From positions 1-11,870 of the forward strand of contig QWRL01000063.1 in the NCBI GenBank assembly GCA_003670425.1: 11,870 nt of DNA. The letters are read 5' to 3'. Each line of letters starts with the position of its first letter. Position 1 is the stretch's first letter. This document shows, piece by piece, positions 6,339 to 11,870 of this stretch. Made by a program: the position numbers and the translations under genes. The DNA is from Chloroflexota bacterium. GTDB lineage: Bacteria > Chloroflexota > Anaerolineae > Anaerolineales > UBA11657. Below the pieces are notes generated by a model. It was given only the letters and a program-made list of their open reading frames with translations, had not been told where the DNA came from and searched no databases.

Positions 6339-7304
6339 ATGCACGCCATCCGCGTCCGGCCGGACCATGAGATGCACTGGGGCGAATGCCCCGACCCGCA
6401 GCCCGCGCCCGGCGAAGTGCTGGTGCGCGTGCACGCCACGGCGCTCAACCGCGCGGACCTGATGCAGCGCGCCGGCCACTATCCCCCGCCCGCCGGCGCA
6501 TCAGAAGTGTTGGGGCTTGAGATGGCTGGCCGCATAGTTGGCGTGGGAACTGCGGTGGCTGGCTGGCGCGTAGGCCAGGATGTGTGTGCGCTGCTGCCCG
6601 GTGGCGGCTACGCTGCGCTGGCTGCTGTGCCGGCAGACATGCTGATGCATATGCCGCCCGGCTGGACTTACGCGCAAGCGGCAGCACTGCCAGAGGCTGC
6701 GCTGACCGCATTTGTAAATCTTTATGTAGAGGCTGCACTGCAGCCGCATGAGACGGTGCTGGTGCACGCCGGCGCAAGCGGAGTTGGCACGGCGGCCATC
6801 CAGCTTTGCAAGGCCAGTGGCAACCCGGTGTTTGCAACCGCGGGCAGTGCGCCAAAAGTTGCGCACTGCCTTGCCATGGGTGCGCTGCAGGCGCTGGACC
6901 ACCATGCGGTGGATTTTGCAGTTGAACTTTTGCGCGCACCGGGCGCGGTGGATGTAATTTTGGATCCGGTGGGCGCCGATTACTTTGAGCGCAACCTGCA
7001 GCTGCTGCGCTTGCGCGGCCGGCTCGTGATGATTTCAACCTTGAGCGGCGCCGGGGCGGCGCTGGACTTGCGCGTGCTGATGGGCAAGCGCCTGCGCGTG
7101 ATTGGGTCTGTACTGCGCAGCCGCGCGCTGCCCGAGAAGGTGGCGATCACGCGTGCATTTGTGGAACGCTTCTGGCCGGCGGTGCTGGATGGCAGCCTGC
7201 TGCCGGTAATTGACTCGGAGTTTGCAATTGCCGATGCAAGTGCGGCACATGCGCGCATGGCTGCCAATCTCAACATTGGCAAGATTGTGCTGCACCTGCC
7301 GTGA
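6339..7304 (+). CDS. Zinc-independent quinone oxidoreductase (PIG3-type MDR family)
   Basis: A 321-residue medium-chain dehydrogenase/reductase, full length for the family, expected to reduce quinones or related electrophiles with NADPH in the cytoplasm. Seen: the N-terminal GroES-like half with ALNRADLMQRAGHYPPP (35-51), a signature of the PIG3/TP53I3 group; the Rossmann half with HAGASGVGTAAIQL (143-156); and DPVGADYFERNL (209-220). The zinc ligands of alcohol dehydrogenases are absent, as expected for quinone reductases. The ATG at 6339 lies 16 bp after the reductase stop; no Shine-Dalgarno is visible, which is common in this block. Together with the preceding reductase it forms a small redox pair. 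The natural substrate is unknown. Confidence 0.92.
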   Translation: MHAIRVRPDHEMHWGECPDPQPAPGEVLVRVHATALNRADLMQRAGHYPPPAGASEVLGLEMAGRIVGVGTAVAGWRVGQDVCALLPGGGYAALAAVPADMLMHMPPGWTYAQAAALPEAALTAFVNLYVEAALQPHETVLVHAGASGVGTAAIQLCKASGNPVFATAGSAPKVAHCLAMGALQALDHHAVDFAVELLRAPGAVDVILDPVGADYFERNLQLLRLRGRLVMISTLSGAGAALDLRVLMGKRLRVIGSVLRSRALPEKVAITRAFVERFWPAVLDGSLLPVIDSEFAIADASAAHARMAANLNIGKIVLHLP

Positions 7305-7349
7305 CCGGCGTGCAGCAGTCCGCCCCAAAACTTCCCGTTGTTGTTTGAC

Positions 7350-9209
7350 ATGCTGATGCAAGCACCCGCTGCTGCGGCTGCACCCGGCCAGCGCCAGCGC
7401 ACGCTGGCATTGTGTGCTGCGCTTGTGCTGCTGGCATTTGCGCTGCGCGTGGCGGGCGTGCAGCGCCAGGACCTGTGGGGCGACGAAGCTTTTAGTGTGC
7501 GCTTCAGTGCGCAGGCACTCGCACAAATTGTGCGGCCGGGGGTGGAGACCCATCCGCCGCTGTACCACGCCCTGCTGCATTATTGGATGGCAGCGGCCGG
7601 CAACCGGCCGCTGGCCACGCGCTACTTTTCCGTGCTTACTGGAACGCTGCTGGTGGCCACGAGCTGCAGCTTGGGCCGCCGTCTTTTCCCGCGCCCGGCA
7701 GGCGTCACTACTGCAGCCGTTGCTGCTGTGTCCGCATTTGGCATTTACTACAGCCAGGAAGTGCGCATGTATGCGCTGGCAGCATTTTTGTGCGCGCTGG
7801 CAACGCTGCTTGTGCTGCGGCATCAGGCGCAGCCGCAGCAATCGCGCCGGCTGTGGGCCTGGCTGCTGGCGCTAACGCTGGCGCTCTTTACGCATTACTA
7901 CTGCGCACTGGTGTGGCTGGCGCATTTGGGTTTGCTGGCGGCAAAGCGCAGCACGCGCAGCCGGCTGTGGCTGGGCGCGCTGCCCGGCTTGGCGCTGGCA
8001 GCGTGGGTGCTGGCACAGCGCGCATTTTTGGGCGAGCGCGCCGGGCTGCGCTGGCAGGCGTGGGATGGGGCGGGCAGCCGCGCCATTTGGCTGGATGCGC
8101 CGCGCGCGCTGCTGGCGGGCGCCACGCTGCCGCCTGCGCAGGCTTGGGCCGGTTATGCATTGGTGGCACTTGCCATGTGGGGCGCGTGGCGCGCACCGCG
8201 CACTGCGCAGCGCTGGCTGGCGTTGTGTGTGTTGCTGCCGCTGCTGGGTGCGTGGCTGCTGGCGCCCGTCATGCCGTTCTTTAATGTGCGCTTTTTGATT
8301 GTGGCGCTGCCCATGCTGTGGGTGCTGCTGGCTGCAGGCGTGCAGGCGGCGCCGCGCGTGCTGCGGCCGCTGCTGCTGGCTGCTGTGCTGCTGGTGAATC
8401 TGACTGCGCTGTTCCACTATCACTTCAACCCCGCCTTTAGCAAAGGCGGCTACGGCCGGCTGCTGGATACGGTGCGCGTGCAGGCGCAGGCGGGAGATGG
8501 CTTGCTGCTGGCGCACAGTGCGCAATCCGCCCTGTATGAATACTACGGCCCGGTGGCACTGCCGCTTTACAAGCTGGCGTGGGATTTTCCGTGGACGGAT
8601 GCGCGCAGTGCAGCGCTGCTGGATGCGGCCGCCAACGCGCATACGCGCCTGTGGCTGCTGAGCTTTGGCGACGCGCAAGCCTACGACCCGCAGCGCAGCT
8701 TTCAGCAGGGGTTGAGCCAGCGCGCATTTCTGGCGTGGCACGGCGACTTCACCGATGCAACCCTGGATTTATTTGTGCGCGGAGATACGCAACCGAACCG
8801 GGCGCGGGCCGCCAGCTTTGCCGGCCAGCTGGCCCTGGAGGCATTTGGCTTGAGTGCGGAAGAGCTGCCCGCCGGCAGCAGCTTGCAAGTGGCAACCCGC
8901 TGGCATGCGCTGGCAGCGCCGGCTGCCAATTACACACTGTTCACGCATTTACTTGGCGCAGATGGCAGCCTTGTTGCCCAAGTGGACGGGCAGCCGCAAG
9001 GCGGCTTGCAGCCCACGGGCAGCTGGCCGGTGGGCGCGCAGTTTACCGAGCGCGTGGCGCTGCAATTGCCGCGCACTGCGCAGCCCGGCAGCTATACGGT
9101 GCAGGTGGGCTGGTACCGGCTGGATACGCTGGCGCGGCTTACTGTGGATGGAAGCAGCGGACTGCAGAACAGCGTAGAGCTGGGTAGTTTGGTTGTGACT
9201 GCACCGTAG
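7350..9209 (+). CDS. GT39-like membrane glycosyltransferase with C-terminal beta-sandwich domain
   Basis: A 619-residue polytopic GT-C enzyme, probably a dolichyl/undecaprenyl-phosphate-sugar transferase acting on cell-surface glycans or proteins. Seen from the ATG at 7350: first helix (about 18-37), a loop with GDEAFS (44-49) carrying the catalytic-type Asp45/Glu46, HPPLYHALLHYW (68-79), YYSQEVRMYALAA (133-145), more helices to about residue 350, a globular section, and a C-terminal beta-rich domain (about 480-619) containing YTLFTHLLGADGSL and PGSYTVQVGWY. That C-terminal domain is common on Chloroflexota glycosyltransferases. ATG 7350 (or ATG 7356) is preferred to the TTG at 7338 or 7341, although none has a Shine-Dalgarno. 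It is the last gene of the rightward block and converges with the FAS1 protein gene after 21 bp. Specificity unknown. Confidence 0.87.
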   Translation: MLMQAPAAAAAPGQRQRTLALCAALVLLAFALRVAGVQRQDLWGDEAFSVRFSAQALAQIVRPGVETHPPLYHALLHYWMAAAGNRPLATRYFSVLTGTLLVATSCSLGRRLFPRPAGVTTAAVAAVSAFGIYYSQEVRMYALAAFLCALATLLVLRHQAQPQQSRRLWAWLLALTLALFTHYYCALVWLAHLGLLAAKRSTRSRLWLGALPGLALAAWVLAQRAFLGERAGLRWQAWDGAGSRAIWLDAPRALLAGATLPPAQAWAGYALVALAMWGAWRAPRTAQRWLALCVLLPLLGAWLLAPVMPFFNVRFLIVALPMLWVLLAAGVQAAPRVLRPLLLAAVLLVNLTALFHYHFNPAFSKGGYGRLLDTVRVQAQAGDGLLLAHSAQSALYEYYGPVALPLYKLAWDFPWTDARSAALLDAAANAHTRLWLLSFGDAQAYDPQRSFQQGLSQRAFLAWHGDFTDATLDLFVRGDTQPNRARAASFAGQLALEAFGLSAEELPAGSSLQVATRWHALAAPAANYTLFTHLLGADGSLVAQVDGQPQGGLQPTGSWPVGAQFTERVALQLPRTAQPGSYTVQVGWYRLDTLARLTVDGSSGLQNSVELGSLVVTAP

Positions 9210-9230
9210 CGCGGCAAACGCTGGTGCGGC

Positions 9231-10883
9231 TTAGCTGGCCGGCACCGGGTACAGCACGCTGTCGATCACATGGATCACGCCGTTCGTACAGGTAATGTCT
9301 GCCTGCAAGATGGTGGCGGCGCCGTAGTAAACCTTGGTGCCGTCTTTGCGCGCCGTTACTGCCAAGCCCGCCAGCGTGGTAACGCTTTGCGAACCGGTAA
9401 TGCCGGAAGTGCCCAAGCTTGAGCCAAGCGCATGGTACTTCAGCAATCGTGCCATGCCGGTAGTGTCCACTAACAGAAAATCGAGCGCGCCAGTTGGCAG
9501 GCTGCTGAATGCGGCATTTGTAGGCGCGAAGAGCGTGTAGGTTCCCGTGCTAAATGTTGGCGCGAGGCCGGCCTTGTCAATCGCGGTGATCAGCGTGGAG
9601 AAGCGCGTGGGGTCGGCGCGCAGTGTGGACATGATGTCCGTGGCAGCGCCGGTGGTGGGTGTGGGCGTGGGCGTTGTGCCGGTTGCAGTGCCTGCCGTTG
9701 GTGTTCCGGCAGCTGCGGTTGAGGCGGGGATTGGTGTGGTGCCGCCTGCCACAGTTGCAGTGCCGGACACGGGTGCCGTGGCACCAACCACTACTGTGGT
9801 GGTGGCAGCTGGCGCAGCGCTGGGGACAGGGGTGGCAACTGCCGGGGAGGTTGCAGTGGCAATCGATGTGGCGCTGGTAGATGCAGTCGCTGCGCTGGTG
9901 GCAGTCGCTGCCGGTTGTTCGGTGGCCGTGCCCGTGGCCGTGGGCACGGCGGTTGGCATCAGGGCGCGTACCGCTGCACTGGATGACGGCAAATATTCAA
10001 GCCAGATCGGCAGCGCGCCAAGGGCAACTGGTAGTCCCTCGGGCGGCAGCACACCGTCCTTTGTGATGACGTACGTGTGGCCGCCTTCAAGCAGGTACTC
10101 CTGCTGCTTGATGCGCAAGATTCCCATGCCATCAAGCAGTGTTATGGTCATGCGCGCGGGGCCGGTAGGCACTTCCGCAACCGGGGCTGTGAGCCCGCCC
10201 TCGGCCGTGGCTTCCGGCGTGGTTTCAATTGGCGCTTCGTGCCCGCCCTCGGCCGCAGCGCCTTCGCCATGCCCGCCATTTTTTCCAGTGAGGATGTCAA
10301 AATCCACTGCGTCTTCTGGCAGCCCGCCCAACTGCAGGCTGGCGTTAATCTCTTTTAGTGTTTTAGCGTCATAGCTTACGCGCATTGCGGAGGCGCGGAT
10401 CTCCACCAAGGCCAGCGGCGTTTGTATCTGCAGCGTGCCCGCGGAAAGCACGGTGAACACTTCGCCCGTCAGCAGTGTGAGCAGCGTGAATTTGTCTTTG
10501 ATGCTGGCTGGCAGCTGGGTCACACCCACCAGGCTGTCGGCGGTCACATACATCTCGCCTTCATCTGAGATGGCGAGCCGGGCGGCGCTGCCCGCCACGG
10601 TGTGCACCAGGCCGCCCATGCGCAGCAGCTGGTCCTTGCGGGCGGCAGCCAGACGAATGCCTGCGCCGGGGCTAACCTTGGGTTGCAGCTTAAAGTCCAC
10701 TACGCGAATTCTGCGCTCGAGAATTTTGGTTGCGGTGGGCGCCACCACGACGGTGGGCTGAAACATACGAAAGCGCGCTGCTGCCATGTATCCGGTGAAG
10801 CCGATAATCATGACCGCAAGGCCAAACACAAGTGCGACGCCAAAGGCGGATAAAACCAGAGCGGCCGGGTTGGCGTTGCGCAT
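9231..10883 (-). CDS. Membrane-anchored FecR-like / Thr-Ala-rich linker / fasciclin (FAS1) protein
   Basis: A 550-residue surface protein. Seen in order: an N-terminal transmembrane anchor (about 8-35); a FecR-like beta-rich region (about 90-280) with TGEVFTVLSAGTLQIQTPLA (139-158) and VEIRASAMRVSYD (160-172), interrupted by a Gly/Glu/His-rich insert (about 200-235); a Thr/Ala/Pro-rich low-complexity linker (about 309-413); and a FAS1 domain (about 417-548) with the H1 motif TLFAPTNAAFSSLP (450-463), the YHAL pair (483-486) and an H2-like ADITCTNGVIHVIDSVLYP (528-546). FAS1 domains mediate adhesion; the FecR-like part may bind sugars or other proteins. The linker probably spans the cell wall and is a plausible O-glycosylation substrate for a GT-C enzyme, though that link is only inference. 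The start ATG has no Shine-Dalgarno. FecR homology is pattern-based and less certain than FAS1. Confidence 0.85.
   Translation of the reverse strand: MRNANPAALVLSAFGVALVFGLAVMIIGFTGYMAAARFRMFQPTVVVAPTATKILERRIRVVDFKLQPKVSPGAGIRLAAARKDQLLRMGGLVHTVAGSAARLAISDEGEMYVTADSLVGVTQLPASIKDKFTLLTLLTGEVFTVLSAGTLQIQTPLALVEIRASAMRVSYDAKTLKEINASLQLGGLPEDAVDFDILTGKNGGHGEGAAAEGGHEAPIETTPEATAEGGLTAPVAEVPTGPARMTITLLDGMGILRIKQQEYLLEGGHTYVITKDGVLPPEGLPVALGALPIWLEYLPSSSAAVRALMPTAVPTATGTATEQPAATATSAATASTSATSIATATSPAVATPVPSAAPAATTTVVVGATAPVSGTATVAGGTTPIPASTAAAGTPTAGTATGTTPTPTPTTGAATDIMSTLRADPTRFSTLITAIDKAGLAPTFSTGTYTLFAPTNAAFSSLPTGALDFLLVDTTGMARLLKYHALGSSLGTSGITGSQSVTTLAGLAVTARKDGTKVYYGAATILQADITCTNGVIHVIDSVLYPVPAS
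9645..9959 (-). repeat. Low-complexity segment coding the Thr/Ala-rich linker
   Basis: About 105 codons dominated by Thr, Ala, Val, Pro and Ser with short degenerate runs such as TATATS and TPTPTPTTG. Codon choice varies among the repeats, so this is compositional rather than an exact tandem array. Length variation between strains would be expected here. Confidence 0.75.
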
Positions 10884-10910
10884 TTTTATTAACCGACAAA
10901 GGGCGTTGGC

Positions 10911-10916
10911 AGTATA
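10911..10916 (-). promoter_or_regulatory. Candidate -10 box for the FecR-like/FAS1 gene
   Basis: Read on the minus strand this is TATACT (5 of 6 matches to TATAAT), 27 bp upstream of the ATG. No good -35 hexamer lies 16-18 bp further upstream, so support is the -10 alone. It would give a leader of about 20 bases. Confidence 0.3.
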
Positions 10917-10990
10917 TCAGGATTGAAGTACTTGGCGATTTTTCTGCAGATGGGGTAGAGTGCATGCAAGCGCACTTGGCGTGCGGGTGT

Positions 10991-10995
10991 GGAGG
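10991..10995 (+). promoter_or_regulatory. Ribosome-binding site GGAGG that decides the hydrolase start
   Basis: A perfect GGAGG ends 11 bases before the GTG at 11007, slightly long but usable spacing. It lies within the reading frame if translation began at the GTG at 10989, so it argues against that start. The ATG at 11040 has no such signal. Confidence 0.5.
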
Positions 10996-11006
10996 CACAA
11001 ACGGCC

Positions 11007-11858
11007 GTGGATTCCAGTAATATTCTGCATAGTGAAGCGATGTTGCGCGCTGCCGACGGCACGCAATTATTTACGCAATCTTGGCGCCCGGCAGGCGCTG
11101 CGCGCGCAGTGGTGGCGATTGTGCATGGCCTGGCAGAGCACAGCGGCCGCTACCAGCGAGTGGCCGCACACCTCACCAGCCGCGGCTATGCGGTAGAGGC
11201 GCTGGACCTGCGCGGACACGGCCGCTCCGCCGGCCCGCGCAGTTATGTGGAGCGCTTCGACCGCTTTGTTTCTGATGTGGACACAATGCTGCAAAACGCG
11301 GCCGTGCGCAATGCCGCGCTTCCGTTGTTTTTGCTGGGCCACAGTGTGGGAGCCACGGTAGCGACAACCTACACACTGGCCAACCAACCGCGCTTGCGTG
11401 GCCTGCTGCTAAGCGGCGGCTACCTCAAGGTCGGCGTGGATGTGTCGCCTGTGCTGGTTGCAATTTCGGGCGTGCTCAGCGCTTTGCTGCCGCGCTTTCC
11501 CGCGCTTAAGATTGACAGCACACTGCTCTCCAACGATCCTGAGGTGGTTTACGCCTACGACAACGATCGACTTGTCTACCGTGGCGGTGTGCCGGCGCGC
11601 ACTGGCGCCGAGCTGATAACGGCCTTCAAGCACATCATGGCTGGGGCGCCGGCGCTAAAACTTCCAATGCTGATTATGCACGGGGCAGCCGATGGGATCT
11701 CCGACCCGGCGGGAAGCCGCCAGCTGTATGAGCTGGCCCAGTCCAAAGACAAGTTGCTAAAGCTGTATGCCGGCCTCAAGCACGAAATTATGAACGAGCC
11801 GGATCAGGCTCAGGTGCTGGCCGATATTTGCGACTGGCTGGATGCCCGCAGCGCGTGA
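11007..11858 (+). CDS. Alpha/beta hydrolase, monoacylglycerol lipase / lysophospholipase type
   Basis: A 283-residue serine hydrolase, probably cleaving monoacylglycerols or lysophospholipids. Numbered from GTG 11007: oxyanion-hole VHGLAEHSGRY (39-49), DLRGHGRSAGPR (67-78), nucleophile elbow GHSVGA (111-116) with Ser113, acid Asp229 in HGAADGISDP (225-234), and His259 in GLKHEIMNE (256-264). The Asp-His spacing of 30 matches human monoacylglycerol lipase (Asp239/His269), and HE-x-x-NE is a family hallmark. The elbow has GHSVG rather than the usual GHSMG, a conservative change. No signal peptide or membrane helix is seen, so it is likely cytoplasmic. The start was chosen for the GGAGG upstream; ATG 11040 would still keep the catalytic domain. 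It is divergent from the FAS1 protein gene. Its TGA overlaps a possible downstream ATG (TGATG). Confidence 0.88.
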   Translation: MDSSNILHSEAMLRAADGTQLFTQSWRPAGAARAVVAIVHGLAEHSGRYQRVAAHLTSRGYAVEALDLRGHGRSAGPRSYVERFDRFVSDVDTMLQNAAVRNAALPLFLLGHSVGATVATTYTLANQPRLRGLLLSGGYLKVGVDVSPVLVAISGVLSALLPRFPALKIDSTLLSNDPEVVYAYDNDRLVYRGGVPARTGAELITAFKHIMAGAPALKLPMLIMHGAADGISDPAGSRQLYELAQSKDKLLKLYAGLKHEIMNEPDQAQVLADICDWLDARSA

Positions 11859-11870
11859 TGCTGCGGCGCT
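11858..11870 (+). CDS. Possible start of a next gene at the right edge
   Basis: An ATG at 11858-11860 overlaps the hydrolase stop by one base (TGATG) and reads M-L-R-R to the window edge. Such overlaps often mark translational coupling in bacteria, but only four codons are visible, so this is a weak hint. Confidence 0.2.

Larger units (their letters stand above)
10884..11006. other. Divergent intergenic region
   Basis: A 123-bp gap between the leftward FAS1 protein gene and the rightward hydrolase gene, richer in A/T than its surroundings. It must hold promoters for both genes. The leftward TATACT is at 10911-10916. A weak rightward pair, TTGGCG (10932-10937) and TAGAGT (10956-10961) with an 18-bp spacer, matches the consensus at 4 of 6 in each box. 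No convincing operator or RNA structure was seen. Confidence 0.5.

Noticed and set aside
7345..7350. Perfect TTGACA just before the second glycosyltransferase gene
   Set aside because: No -10-like sequence occurs 16-18 bp downstream; that stretch is GC-rich coding sequence, and a promoter here would start transcription inside the gene. Likely chance.
9210..9230. Possible bidirectional terminator between the convergent genes
   Set aside because: Only 21 bp separate the two stop codons, and I found no stem of useful length followed by a T run on either strand.
9925..9950. 9-bp perfect inverted repeat (GCCGTGCCC / GGGCACGGC) with an 8-base loop
   Set aside because: It lies inside the coding sequence for the Thr/Ala/Pro-rich linker, where Val/Pro/Thr/Ala codons naturally create such symmetry. 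It is not followed by a T tract on either strand.
9547..10374. 275-residue forward ORF opposite the FAS1 protein gene
   Set aside because: It is the antisense of the Thr/Ala linker and FecR-like region, giving Val/Ala/Gly-rich sequence with no recognisable domain. The minus frame has clear FAS1 motifs and a membrane anchor.

Overview
The window is a high-GC bacterial stretch, probably from a member of the Chloroflexota (Anaerolineae-like). This is inferred from gene content: two GT-C glycosyltransferases, one with the C-terminal beta-sandwich domain common in that phylum, a multi-repeat DUF5671-type membrane protein, and a FecR-like/fasciclin surface protein. No rRNA, tRNA, CRISPR array, transposase or integrase was found.

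Layout. Positions 2-1318 (+) hold an integral-membrane glycosyltransferase open to the left edge. A 140-bp gap then carries a perfect TATAAT box followed by an 8-bp inverted repeat. From 1459 to 9209 six genes run on the + strand with small gaps: a membrane-anchored NTF2-like protein, a DUF5671-type polytopic protein (broken by a frameshifting duplication), an orphan SPPY-type DNA methyltransferase, a 3-hydroxyisobutyrate-dehydrogenase-family reductase, a PIG3-type quinone oxidoreductase and a second GT39-like glycosyltransferase. The spacing (3 bp, a 4-bp ATGA overlap, 16 bp, about 45 bp) suggests cotranscription of much of this block. Convergent to it, with a 21-bp gap, is a 550-residue surface protein at 9231-10883 (-): membrane anchor, FecR-like region, Thr/Ala-rich linker, FAS1 domain. 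Divergent from that, across about 120 bp, is a monoacylglycerol-lipase-type hydrolase (11007-11858, +), whose stop overlaps a possible next start.

The most striking feature is a set of three exact head-to-tail tandem duplications of 51, 97 and 125 bp at 990-1091, 3009-3202 and 5203-5453. They carry 1, 2 and 3 mismatches, and all six are synonymous in the parent reading frame. That holds even in copies that are frameshifted or lie outside an intact gene. Ordinary duplication followed by decay would not give this. It fits two strain haplotypes joined end to end during metagenome assembly. Removing one copy of each restores a 642-residue DUF5671 protein and a direct ATGA overlap between the methyltransferase and the reductase. 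I see no convincing new defence or mobile system; the pairing of a 12-helix repeat protein with an orphan methyltransferase is the least explained biological association.
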